This document shows positions 35,650 through 44,065 of a DNA stretch of 64,000 nucleotides, in pieces (position 1 is the first letter of the stretch; every line of letters starts with the position of its first letter). The DNA lies in the NCBI RefSeq assembly GCF_048820975.1, contig NZ_JBMEUF010000002.1, positions 1 through 64,000 of the forward strand, given 5' to 3'. Below the pieces are notes generated by a model. That model was given only the letters and a program-made list of their open reading frames with translations. It did not search any database and had not been told where the DNA came from. A program made the position numbers and the translations under genes. The stretch comes from Glaciecola sp048820975 (GTDB lineage Bacteria; Pseudomonadota; Gammaproteobacteria; Enterobacterales; Alteromonadaceae).

Positions 35650-36849
35650 ATGGAATATTTGGTAATAGCATTTATAGGTTTATTGTTTTTAATATATTCA
35701 ATGTCTATTAGGCAATTAGATCGCACAGAAATAACGGGCCCTATGTTTTTTGTTATTGGCGGAATGCTTTTAGCGTTAATGATGCCAAGCGAGGGAAAAG
35801 AACTTAAAATAGGCATCAATTATTTACTTCCATTTATAGAGCTTACATTAAGCATATTTTTATTTTCTGATGCGGCAAAATCAAAATTATCGGTACTGAA
35901 GCATAGTTTTCAATATCCAAGCTTATTGTTATTTGTTGCCCTGCCCTTAACCCTATTACTCGGCATTGGAGCTGGTTTATTTTTCTTTGCTGATTTTTCG
36001 TTAGTTCAATCGGCATTGTTAGCCATAATTTTAACGCCAACAGATGCCGCGCTCAGTAAAGGTTTGCTTGAAAGTACGCAAGTACCTGAGAAAATTAGAG
36101 AAGGGATAAATACTGAAAGCGGTTTGAACGATGGCTTGTGCGTTCCTATTTTTTTAATTTTTATGCTATTGGCAAAACATCCAGATACGGCAATTACTGC
36201 CAGTAATACATTAATGGTATTTTCTCGTGAGTTAGGTTTAGCAGTTTTTGTTGCTGTTGCGGCAATAGCCACTTTTATACCCTTAGTTAACTTTGCCATG
36301 AAGCGGCATTATTTCGCACAAAATACGAGTCCATTTTTGTTGTTAGGTTTCGCTATGGCTGTGTTTTCTATTACGCAATATTTGCATGGAAGTGGGTTTA
36401 TAGCTGTGTTTATTGCGGGTCTATTGTTCGACCGTTTCTCAAGCCCTAAAGTTAGTGCTGAACTCATAAATGACTCTGAGCACATTGCTGATTTCACATC
36501 GCTTATGACGTGGTGTTTATTTGGCTTTGTTTGTATCTATTTAGTGATACCGGCTATTACAGGGCCTATTGTTATTTACGCGTTACTGAGTGCGACTTTA
36601 ATTAGAATCATTCCGGTTATGTTGTCGTTACAATTTACCGCGTTAAACTTAAAAGAGCGCCTCACATTTGCTTGGTTCGGCCCCCGCGGATTAGCATCAA
36701 TTGTGTTTACATTAATGGTTATCGATACAGAAATAGAAAATAAATACGACATTGCAACGATTGCAATGACCACCATTTTATTTAGCGTATTTATTCATGG
36801 TGTAAGTACAAAACCCATAGCAGATAGCTTTGTTGAAGATGCTAAATAG
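35650..36849 (+). CDS. CPA1-type Na+/H+ antiporter
   Basis: The 399-residue membrane protein has about 12 helices and the CPA1/NhaP features ALLAIILTPTDAALSKGLLES and INTESGLNDGLCVPIFLIF, which hold the ion-binding Asp residues, plus WFGPRGLASIVFTLMV. It exchanges Na+ or K+ for H+ at the inner membrane. It starts 8 nt after the amidohydrolase stop and is the last gene of the operon beginning at 32120. It converges with dgkA. Confidence 0.88.
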   Translation: MEYLVIAFIGLLFLIYSMSIRQLDRTEITGPMFFVIGGMLLALMMPSEGKELKIGINYLLPFIELTLSIFLFSDAAKSKLSVLKHSFQYPSLLLFVALPLTLLLGIGAGLFFFADFSLVQSALLAIILTPTDAALSKGLLESTQVPEKIREGINTESGLNDGLCVPIFLIFMLLAKHPDTAITASNTLMVFSRELGLAVFVAVAAIATFIPLVNFAMKRHYFAQNTSPFLLLGFAMAVFSITQYLHGSGFIAVFIAGLLFDRFSSPKVSAELINDSEHIADFTSLMTWCLFGFVCIYLVIPAITGPIVIYALLSATLIRIIPVMLSLQFTALNLKERLTFAWFGPRGLASIVFTLMVIDTEIENKYDIATIAMTTILFSVFIHGVSTKPIADSFVEDAK

Positions 36850-36858
36850 CCTTATCTA

Positions 36859-37239
36859 TTACGCAATAAAATAAGTGTATAGCCCGTGCAACCACACTAG
36901 CAACGCGAACAACAAGGCTGTAAATACCGCGGCTGAACCTAAATCTTTTGCTCGCCCTACCAGCTCATTGTATTCAGGCATAACTGCATCCGCTAACGCT
37001 TCTAAAGCAGAGTTTACAATTTCGGCAAACAGCAAAAAGACCAACGTTCCTATTAACAAAAAGAAATGCTCAAAAGACTTCGCAAGCAAATAAGCTACAG
37101 GAAATAGTGTCAGTGAAACCACCGTATACTGGCGAAAGCCTGACTCGTAAATCCAAGCGGCTTTGTATCCTTTTAATGAACACAAAGTAGCACGGGGTAG
37201 CCGCTTGAAGCCGCTGGTGTTTTTTTCAATATTTGGCAA
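36859..37239 (-). CDS. dgkA: diacylglycerol kinase
   Basis: The 126-residue integral membrane protein has three hydrophobic helices and the DgkA signature EIVNSALEALADAV with the catalytic glutamate, followed by GRAKDLGSAAVF. It phosphorylates diacylglycerol released during membrane-derived glycan synthesis. The likely start is TTG at 37239 with AGAAGAG upstream. No ATG gives a full N-terminus. It ends 9 bp from the convergent antiporter gene. Confidence 0.92.
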   Translation of the reverse strand: MPNIEKNTSGFKRLPRATLCSLKGYKAAWIYESGFRQYTVVSLTLFPVAYLLAKSFEHFFLLIGTLVFLLFAEIVNSALEALADAVMPEYNELVGRAKDLGSAAVFTALLFALLVWLHGLYTYFIA

Positions 37240-37279
37240 TTTTGTTGCTCTTCTTAATAATACTAGCGCTTGAATAAAC

Positions 37280-38719
37280 TTATTTTATGAAACGTTTAAG
37301 CACCCACATTTTAAAGCTATTTAGTGGCATGTAACGCATACTATTTTCCATACTAAAGCTGCGTCTGAGAACCGATTTTTGATGAGAAAAAGTATCAAAG
37401 CCATACTTACCATGATACTGCCCCATACCACTTGTTCCTACGCCGCCAAACGGCAACTCAGGATTTAGCATGAACATGCTGGTATCATTTATACACATTG
37501 AACCTGCACTTATGCGCTGTACGCATTTTTGTTCAAACTCTTTATCTTCAGTAAATACATAAGCCGCAAGAGGTTTAGGGCGCGAACGAATAAACTGCAA
37601 CATGTCACTTCTACCGCTCATGCTGATAATAGGAATAATTGGACCAAATATTTCTTCTTGCATCAGCGGGCTATCGAGTGAGGGATTAAGCACTATCGTG
37701 GGTGCAAGATACTTATCCTCAATATCATGTTCACCGCCATGAATTACATTTTGATTTTCTAAATAACTCACTAAACGAGCGCAATGCCTTTGATTTACAA
37801 TGCGCCCATAAAAACGATTGGTTTTTGGATCTTTTTTGTATTGCGCTAATATGACTTTTTTAAGCGCAGCCACTACATTATCTAAATTGCTGTGATGCAC
37901 AAGCAAGTAATCAGGCGCAATACACGTTTGCCCTGCATTCATCAACTTTCCCCACACCATGCGTGATAAGGCAGTCTCAAGGTCAATATCTTTGTCAATG
38001 ATACAAGGGCTTTTTCCACCCAGCTCGAGCGTAACTGGGGTTAAATGCTTAGCAGCTGCTTCCATGACTATTTTGCCAACATGCTCACCACCTGTATAAA
38101 ATATTTTATCAAAGGGAAGTTTTAATAGCGCGCTTGTAGGTTCTTTACCCCCTTCAACTACGCCTATTGCATTCATATCTAGATATTTAGGAAGCAATTG
38201 CGCAATAAGCGCGGAAGTAGCAGGTGCTAGTTCTGAGGGCTTTACAATAACGCAGTTACCCGCGCTAATTGCCGCTAGCATAGGGCTTAATGTAAGCTGA
38301 AACGGATAATTCCACGCCCCAATCACCAAACAAGTGCCCAGTGGCTCAGGCCTAGTATAGCTTTTAGCTGGCATAGCTAACATAGGCGTGCTTTTTGAGC
38401 TTGGCTTCATCCATTTTTCAAGATTATTGAGCAAATGTTTCACGTCTTTTACGAGGTAGCCTATTTCGGTTATGTAGGCCTCTTCACCAGATTTGTGTAA
38501 GTCTTGGTGTAAAGCCTCAGATATTGCCTGTTCCTCAGCCTTAAGTAACTTCAAAAAGGCACTGAGTTGACGCTTTCGCCAACTTAGTGATTCTGTGGCG
38601 CCTGTTGCGAAATATTCGTCTAGTGTTTGTTTTACGTTTTCGATTTCTTTTACATGAGCATCGTCATGCGTATTTGGAGAATCTGGTAACTGGGTAATAG
38701 AAGCGACATTTTCTGTCAT
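37280..38719 (-). CDS. aldehyde dehydrogenase family protein (coniferyl/fatty-aldehyde type)
   Basis: The 479-residue enzyme has the NAD-binding region WNYPFQLTLSPMLAAISAGN, the glutamate motif VTLELGGKSPCI and the catalytic cysteine in MNAGQTCIAPDY. The carboxyl end KMWVLKRFIK may associate with membrane, as in ALDH3-like enzymes. It oxidises aldehydes with NAD(P)+. The longest frame runs 36 codons further to 38827, but the ATG at 38719 has CGGAG 8 nt upstream and gives the family N-terminus. The terminator at 38806-38839 lies within the extension. Confidence 0.88.
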   Translation of the reverse strand: MTENVASITQLPDSPNTHDDAHVKEIENVKQTLDEYFATGATESLSWRKRQLSAFLKLLKAEEQAISEALHQDLHKSGEEAYITEIGYLVKDVKHLLNNLEKWMKPSSKSTPMLAMPAKSYTRPEPLGTCLVIGAWNYPFQLTLSPMLAAISAGNCVIVKPSELAPATSALIAQLLPKYLDMNAIGVVEGGKEPTSALLKLPFDKIFYTGGEHVGKIVMEAAAKHLTPVTLELGGKSPCIIDKDIDLETALSRMVWGKLMNAGQTCIAPDYLLVHHSNLDNVVAALKKVILAQYKKDPKTNRFYGRIVNQRHCARLVSYLENQNVIHGGEHDIEDKYLAPTIVLNPSLDSPLMQEEIFGPIIPIISMSGRSDMLQFIRSRPKPLAAYVFTEDKEFEQKCVQRISAGSMCINDTSMFMLNPELPFGGVGTSGMGQYHGKYGFDTFSHQKSVLRRSFSMENSMRYMPLNSFKMWVLKRFIK

Positions 38720-38805
38720 GGCGTGTACTCCGAAAAACTTCCCTGATAAGGGCTTATTAACACTAGAGTAACAGAAACAATTACGACTTGCTAAGAAGTG
38801 TGCGC

Positions 38806-38839
38806 CTAAAAACAATAAAGCCAGCATTACGCTGGCTTT
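38806..38839 (-). terminator. terminator after purA
   Basis: AAAGCCAGC / GCTGGCTTT (38817-38825 and 38831-38839) with a 5-nt loop is followed on the minus strand by ATTGTTTTT. It lies 40 nt past the purA stop. Confidence 0.85.
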
Positions 38840-38879
38840 ACAATTTCATATAAGACTGTGTGTAAAAAGCACTATCTAT

Positions 38880-40178
38880 TTATACTGAGTAAGGGTTTCT
38901 CAATACCATAGTGTGCGCTCGGTCAGGGCCGGTTGATATAATATCAACGGGTACACCGGTAATTTCTTCAATGCGTGCTATGTAGTCTTTGGCCGCCTTT
39001 GGCAAACCTTCAACTGAAGTTACCCCAAAGGTGTTATCACTCCAGCCTGGCATTTCTTCGTAAACTGGGGTAACCAACTCATAGCCTTCTGCTGCAAGTG
39101 GCGGCACAGTACTTATGCTGCCATCAGCTTGCTTATAACCGGTGCATATTTTAAGTGTTTCTAGACCATCTAATACGTCCAGTTTGGTTAAGCAAAAGCC
39201 GGTAATTGAGTTAAGCTGAACAGCACGTTTCATAGCTACCGCGTCAAACCAACCTGTGCGGCGCTTACGTCCGGTAGTAGCACCAAACTCATGGCCTTTC
39301 ACGCCTAGGTGCTGGCCAACATCGCAATCTAGCTCTGTTGGGAAAGGGCCTGAACCTACACGAGTGGTGTAAGCTTTAACAATGCCTAATACGTAATCTA
39401 TATTTAGAGGGCCGAAACCCGCTCCCGTTGCTACGCCGCCTACCGTGGTATTTGATGAAGTCACATATGGGTAGGTGCCGTGGTCAATATCAAGCAGTGT
39501 TCCCTGCGCACCTTCAAACATGATTGGCTTACCTTCAGCGCGGGCTGTTTCAAGCAAGTCAGTCACATCAACTATCATTGACTTAAGTAAATCAGCTACC
39601 GACAAAGCATCTGCTAACACCGTATCAAAATCCAAAGCTTCTGCTTTATAATATTCAGTTAGCATGAAGTTATGGTATTCCATTACTTCTTTTAACTTAG
39701 TCGCGAACAACTCTGGATTGAACAAATCACCTACGCGTAATCCGCGGCGAGACACTTTATCTTCGTACGCAGGCCCAATTCCACGGCCAGTTGTACCAAT
39801 TGCTTTATTTCCGCGTGCAGTTTCACGCGCTAAATCAAGTGCAACGTGGAAGGGTAAAATAAGTGGGCAAGCTTCACTTATTTTCAAGCGTTCTTTAACC
39901 GGAATGCCCTTGTCTTCAAGCATTTTCATTTCAGTTAGTAGCGCTTCTGGGCTTAAAACCACACCATTACCAATAACACAGGTAACGTTATCTCTTAACA
40001 CGCCAGAGGGAATTAAGTGCAAAACGGTTTTTTCGCCGTCAATTACTAGGGTGTGACCAGCATTATGCCCACCTTGATAACGCACCACATACGAAACCTG
40101 CTCTGTTAGCAAGTCAACTACTTTACCTTTACCTTCGTCACCCCATTGGGTGCCAAGCACAACAACGTTTTTAGCCAT
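38880..40178 (-). CDS. purA: adenylosuccinate synthetase
   Basis: The 432-residue protein begins MAKNVVVLGTQWGDEGKGKV, the GTP-binding P-loop signature of PurA, and has QGGHNAGHT and GIGPAYEDKVSRRGLR. It joins IMP and aspartate using GTP, the first step to AMP. It is transcribed alone between two terminators. A candidate extended -10 (TGCTAAAAT, 40217-40209) sits at the end of the upstream terminator. Confidence 0.98.
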   Translation of the reverse strand: MAKNVVVLGTQWGDEGKGKVVDLLTEQVSYVVRYQGGHNAGHTLVIDGEKTVLHLIPSGVLRDNVTCVIGNGVVLSPEALLTEMKMLEDKGIPVKERLKISEACPLILPFHVALDLARETARGNKAIGTTGRGIGPAYEDKVSRRGLRVGDLFNPELFATKLKEVMEYHNFMLTEYYKAEALDFDTVLADALSVADLLKSMIVDVTDLLETARAEGKPIMFEGAQGTLLDIDHGTYPYVTSSNTTVGGVATGAGFGPLNIDYVLGIVKAYTTRVGSGPFPTELDCDVGQHLGVKGHEFGATTGRKRRTGWFDAVAMKRAVQLNSITGFCLTKLDVLDGLETLKICTGYKQADGSISTVPPLAAEGYELVTPVYEEMPGWSDNTFGVTSVEGLPKAAKDYIARIEEITGVPVDIISTGPDRAHTMVLRNPYSV

Positions 40179-40208
40179 GAATAGAAACTGTTAATAAATT
40201 AGGCGGCG

Positions 40209-40217
40209 ATTTTAGCA
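40209..40217 (-). promoter_or_regulatory. candidate purA promoter (extended -10)
   Basis: TGCTAAAAT on the minus strand is followed by a GC-rich stretch CGCCGCC. It directly abuts the T tract of the cnoX terminator. No clear -35 box is visible. Confidence 0.4.
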
Positions 40218-40265
40218 AAAAAAAACCTACTTGTTGACCATAAAATAGCCCAATAAGTAGGTTTT
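40217..40265 (-). terminator. terminator after cnoX
   Basis: On the minus strand AAACCTACTT and AAGTAGGTTT pair, with CAA/TTG continuing the stem inward, and are followed by nine T residues (40225-40217). Confidence 0.8.
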
Positions 40266-40305
40266 TAGTAATTAAGCTGTTTAAAGCGCTTCTAAATGCG
40301 AATTA

Positions 40306-41154
40306 TTAATACAATAAGCTATAAATTTTTCGGCGATACTGTGATTTAAGCGCGTCACCATCAGCCAGTGCGTTGATCATGTCTAGCATGATTTTCTTTG
40401 CATCTTTGTAGTTAATATCTTTTTTCACAATATCAAACATTAATGCAAGCGCTTCGTCTGCTTTATGCGCCTGTTGCAATTGAATTGCTAGCTCAATTTG
40501 AATGTCTTGATCATCGGGTTGCTGTGCATGTTTTTTCTGTAGTTCTAACAGTTCGGGTGACTCAGACGCTTTTTCCGCCAGCTCAATTTTCCCCACCACC
40601 GCATGATATTCAGCCTGTTGATCAACTAAACCTATTTTTTCAATCAATGATTTACTTAATTCCACATTACCGGTTTCAACACTGGCATCAGCGTATGCAA
40701 TAGTAATAAGCGCGTGCTCTGGATTAATTTCGTGCGCTTGTTTAAGTAAGCCAAAAGCTTGCGAGTAGTCTTCCTGAGCGATGTATTCTTGCGCTTGTGC
40801 TAGCAATTCTTCTTCTGGCTTAGGTAAAAAATTAGCAAAGGTTTGCTCTAATTGCTGCTCATCTTGGGGACCAGCGAAGCCATCTACAGGTTGTCCATCT
40901 TTTACAATAATTGTGGTGGGTAAGCCTTTCACGCCAAATTGGCCTACAATTTCCTGTTGCTCATCACAGTTCACGGTGGCAAGTAGCATGGTATCAGGGT
41001 ATTTGCTAACAAAGCCTTGAATTACATTCATTTGGGCTAGTGATGGCTCGTCCCATTGCGCCCAAAAATAAACAACAACTAATTTTTGCGCTGATTCCTC
41101 CAGCATAACAGGGCGAAAGTTTTCAAGTGTTAACGCTACGATGTTTTGGCTCAT
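40306..41154 (-). CDS. cnoX: CnoX/YbbN-type thioredoxin-TPR chaperone
   Basis: The 282-residue protein has an N-terminal thioredoxin fold (1-110) and a C-terminal region of TPR-like helices ending DALKSQYRRKIYSLLY, nearly as in E. coli CnoX (YbbN). That protein holds unfolding proteins and passes them to GroEL or DnaK. The redox site is lost: WAQWDEPSLAQM has no cysteine, against SxxC in E. coli. The ATG at 41154 aligns with E. coli; the longer frame starts at a weak TTG (41184). It is divergent from the Mpo1-like gene. Confidence 0.9.
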   Translation of the reverse strand: MSQNIVALTLENFRPVMLEESAQKLVVVYFWAQWDEPSLAQMNVIQGFVSKYPDTMLLATVNCDEQQEIVGQFGVKGLPTTIIVKDGQPVDGFAGPQDEQQLEQTFANFLPKPEEELLAQAQEYIAQEDYSQAFGLLKQAHEINPEHALITIAYADASVETGNVELSKSLIEKIGLVDQQAEYHAVVGKIELAEKASESPELLELQKKHAQQPDDQDIQIELAIQLQQAHKADEALALMFDIVKKDINYKDAKKIMLDMINALADGDALKSQYRRKIYSLLY

Positions 41155-41310
41155 ATATCCCACTACTTTATTCTGATGTGTCAATAATTATGGTGCCTAC
41201 AAATTGATTTGCAATAGCTCTTTTGGCTTTTATTGTTTCAAGGTATGATGCAACATAAATGTTTAAAAAATGTAAATGCAAAGTAGTCACTTACACGAGG
41301 TTAAAAAACA

Positions 41311-41637
41311 ATGAGTACTCAAAAATATACAAGTTTCCGCGAGTTTTATCCGTATTATTTAAGTGAGCATGAAAATACCACTTGCCGCCTATTGCATTTT
41401 ATTGGCTCAAGCTTAATTATCGCGCTTATTGCATTTGTTCTAATTACAAATCAATACGTGTATTTATGGTTTATCCCCCTTCTTGGCTACGGTTTTGCTT
41501 GGGTAGGGCACTTCTTCTTTGAACACAACAAGCCAGCAACTTTTCAGTATCCTTTGTATAGCTTAATGGGTGACTGGGTAATGTTTAAAGACATATTAGT
41601 TGGTAATATTAAGATTAAAACGCCGTCTAATGCGTAA
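41311..41637 (+). CDS. Mpo1-like (DUF962) membrane protein
   Basis: The 108-residue protein has two hydrophobic segments and the conserved histidine motifs of the Mpo1/YGL010w family: YLSEHENTTCRLLHFIGSS, then WVGHFFFEHNKPATF and SLMGDWVMFKDIL. The yeast member is an iron-dependent dioxygenase acting on 2-hydroxy fatty acids; the bacterial role is not known. It is alone on the plus strand with a hairpin 70 nt downstream. Confidence 0.88.
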   Translation: MSTQKYTSFREFYPYYLSEHENTTCRLLHFIGSSLIIALIAFVLITNQYVYLWFIPLLGYGFAWVGHFFFEHNKPATFQYPLYSLMGDWVMFKDILVGNIKIKTPSNA

Positions 41638-41706
41638 GGGTTAATATAAGATTTAAGCCGAGGTGGATTTTGCAGCATAAAGTAGCTTGTTAATCATGCA
41701 TGTAAT

Positions 41707-41738
41707 AAAGCTCTGCTAGTGCACAGTAACAGAGCTTT
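41707..41738. terminator. bidirectional hairpin between convergent genes
   Basis: AAAGCTCTG / CAGAGCTTT pair around a 14-nt loop between the Mpo1-like and sugar-dehydrogenase stops. There is no long T run, so the strength as a terminator is uncertain. Confidence 0.5.
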
Positions 41739-41745
41739 ACATTAC

Positions 41746-42852
41746 TTATTTACTAGGGGCTATTTTTAGAATTTTACCTTTCACGTTATCTACCAGTACA
41801 TAAAGGTTCCCATCGGGGCCCTGTACTACATCGCGAATGCGTTCATTTCTATCTTTCAGTAACTCGTGCTGCGCTACAACGGTATTATTTTCGTCAAGTT
41901 CAATTCGGCGTAAATGCCTAAACTTCAATGATCCTACAAAAAGATCCCCCTTCCATTCAGCAAAGGCATCACCTGTATAGAACGTCATGCCGCTAGGAGC
42001 TATTGAAGGATCCCAATACGTTAATGGTTGGCGCATACCTTCCATTTTGGTTTCATTAGTAATTGTGCTGCCGTCGTAATTAATGCCGTAGGTTATTTTA
42101 GGCCAGCCGTAATTATCACCCGATGACAAAATGTTAATCTCATCACCGCCGCGAGGGCCGTGCTCGTGAGTCCACATTTCGCCAGTTTGTGGGTGCTTAG
42201 TCATGCCTTGAACATTTCGATGCCCGTAAGTGAATACATCATCAGCCCCGCTTTTCCCTACAAAAGGGTTATCATCGGGAATACTTCCATCAGCATTCAC
42301 CCGAATGACTTTGCCAAAATGAACAGTAGGATCTTGTGCTTGCTCTTTACCTACCCCTCTATCACCTAAAGAAATATACATTAACTTGTTGTTGTCAAAA
42401 CTAATTCGGCAACCAAAATGATATCCAGTATCTACTTTAGGCTTGGCAACGAAGATTTCTTTAACATCAACTAATTGCTGGCCTTGTAAAACCCCCCTAT
42501 GCACTTCACTTCCCGCACCTCCATCACCGGCAACATTTACACACACATAAACTTGTTTGTTCTGCGCAAAATCTGGGTGCAAGGCAATACCCAACATACC
42601 GCCTTGCCCAACCGCTTTTACGCTTGGCAGGCCTGTTACTGGGCCTATTTTCTTGCCATCTTCAGCTAACAACATTAGTTCACCAGCACGCTGCGTTACC
42701 AATGATTTACCATCAGGTAAAAACGCAAGCCCCCAAGGGCTGCTAAGTTCAGTAGTAAATTCGCTTACGGTATACGGTAAATCTGCATCTTGTGCATTCA
42801 CTACAAAAGTATTTAGAAGCAATGCGGTGCTAATTATATATGAGCGTTTCAT
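41746..42852 (-). CDS. PQQ-dependent sugar dehydrogenase (YliI-like), periplasmic
   Basis: The 368-residue protein has a signal peptide (cleavage near NAQ, about residue 20) and the six-bladed soluble glucose-dehydrogenase fold. Markers are LSSPWGLAFLPDG, LGIALHPDFAQNKQVYV, SLGDRGVGKEQAQD, YGHRNVQGM and EHGPRGGDEIN. It would oxidise aldose sugars using PQQ. No PQQ-synthesis gene is in the window, so the cofactor may come from elsewhere. It is transcribed alone. Confidence 0.88.
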   Translation of the reverse strand: MKRSYIISTALLLNTFVVNAQDADLPYTVSEFTTELSSPWGLAFLPDGKSLVTQRAGELMLLAEDGKKIGPVTGLPSVKAVGQGGMLGIALHPDFAQNKQVYVCVNVAGDGGAGSEVHRGVLQGQQLVDVKEIFVAKPKVDTGYHFGCRISFDNNKLMYISLGDRGVGKEQAQDPTVHFGKVIRVNADGSIPDDNPFVGKSGADDVFTYGHRNVQGMTKHPQTGEMWTHEHGPRGGDEINILSSGDNYGWPKITYGINYDGSTITNETKMEGMRQPLTYWDPSIAPSGMTFYTGDAFAEWKGDLFVGSLKFRHLRRIELDENNTVVAQHELLKDRNERIRDVVQGPDGNLYVLVDNVKGKILKIAPSK

Positions 42853-42961
42853 AGAAGGGGCAACCTTAAAGTTCGTTCATGGGGGATATATGTAGCAAAA
42901 GATAAACTCGAGTTTGGATTAACTGAGCTTATCTTTTTTAGGCGGTTTTTAAATATTATTG

Positions 42962-43429
42962 TTACAGGGTTGCGCGAAGCATCCAAGCTGTTTTCTCATG
43001 CACGCCCATGCGATCGCCTACTAATGATGCGGTAGATTCGTCATCAGCTTCTTGCGCTAAAGAAAGCGCTTCACGACAAGTTTTAATTACTGCTTCGTGG
43101 CCTTGTAAAAGCAGCTGAACCATTTCACTTGCCGCTGGCACGCCGTCAACTTCCTCAATACTACCTAAAGCAGCAAAAGCACGGTAAGTACCCGGGGCAG
43201 CAACGCCCAATGTACGAATACGCTCTGCAATATCGTCAACAGCAGTGGCTAATTCAGTGTAGTGTTCTTCAAACATTAAGTGTAGTTCACGAAATTGTGG
43301 CCCGGTAACGTTCCAATGGAAATTGTGCGTTTGCAAATAAAGCGTATAAGAGTCAGCTAATAATTTTTTAAGACCTTCAGCTATTGCTAAGCGATTACTT
43401 TCGTTTATACCAATGTCAATTTTAGTCAT
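42962..43429 (-). CDS. dps: Dps-family ferritin (DNA protection during starvation)
   Basis: The 155-residue protein has the intersubunit ferroxidase ligands in THNFHWNVTGPQFRELHLMFEEHY and AVDDIAERIRTLG, and ends AWMLRATL. It stores iron in a dodecamer and uses up hydrogen peroxide. It overlaps the end of the copper-chaperone gene upstream by 8 bp, so the two are translated from one message. It lacks the lysine-rich N-terminal tail that lets E. coli Dps bind DNA. Confidence 0.93.
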   Translation of the reverse strand: MTKIDIGINESNRLAIAEGLKKLLADSYTLYLQTHNFHWNVTGPQFRELHLMFEEHYTELATAVDDIAERIRTLGVAAPGTYRAFAALGSIEEVDGVPAASEMVQLLLQGHEAVIKTCREALSLAQEADDESTASLVGDRMGVHEKTAWMLRATL

Positions 43430-43949
43430 GGTTCATCTCCATTTGTTGGTTCATTTTTGAATGCGCTTGCTTGGCTTTTTTACGTAAATCTTTAACAAGC
43501 ACTTGAGTTATATGTGAGGATTTATCTGCAAAATACAAGCGTAATTCGAAGCTTTCTTTTTCTTTTAACGGGCCTTGCAAGCCCATTAACATTATGTGAA
43601 CGCCACCAGGAGACAAACTAACACTGGATGCCTTTGGAATCACTAAGCCCTCGCTCAATTCTTGCATAGCCATCATGTCATTTTCCATTACCGTATGATG
43701 AATTTGCACAACAGAAGCGATAGATTTATCAACACTCGCGCTTAGCAGGGTAATGTCAGAGTTAGATTGGTTTTCAATGGTTAAATACGCTGCACCCGTT
43801 TTAGCTAAAGCAAAGGTTGCACGCGCCCACGCATCACTCACGTTAACTTGGTTAGCCATAGTGTCTGCTTGGCTATTTGGTGTAAGTGCAATACCCGTGG
43901 GTACATAAAATGATAAGATTAGGATAGTAAGAATCGCTAGTTTTTGCAT
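43422..43949 (-). CDS. PCuAC-type periplasmic copper chaperone
   Basis: The 175-residue protein has a signal peptide (about 1-21) and the PCuA(C) domain with VSDAWARATFALAKTGAAYLTI. The copper-binding pattern of His and Met is present in HHTVMENDMMAMQEL and PGGVHIMLMGL. A Met/His-rich tail ends MNQQMEMNHD and may bind more metal. Family members deliver Cu(I) to cytochrome oxidase. It overlaps dps, linking copper handling and oxidative defence in one operon. Confidence 0.9.
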   Translation of the reverse strand: MQKLAILTILILSFYVPTGIALTPNSQADTMANQVNVSDAWARATFALAKTGAAYLTIENQSNSDITLLSASVDKSIASVVQIHHTVMENDMMAMQELSEGLVIPKASSVSLSPGGVHIMLMGLQGPLKEKESFELRLYFADKSSHITQVLVKDLRKKAKQAHSKMNQQMEMNHD

Positions 43950-44065
43950 ATTTAGCCCAAATCGTAAAGTGTGTATAAACTCTACCCCACTCTACTTGAT
44001 ATAAGCAAGCAGAATGGGTGAACAAACGAATTATTTAACTAACGATTGATCTACATCTTAACTAA

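Noticed and set aside
38720..38827. 36-residue N-terminal extension of the aldehyde dehydrogenase
   Set aside because: It crosses the purA terminator, has no ribosome-binding site, and the ATG at 38719 has a good one and the family start.
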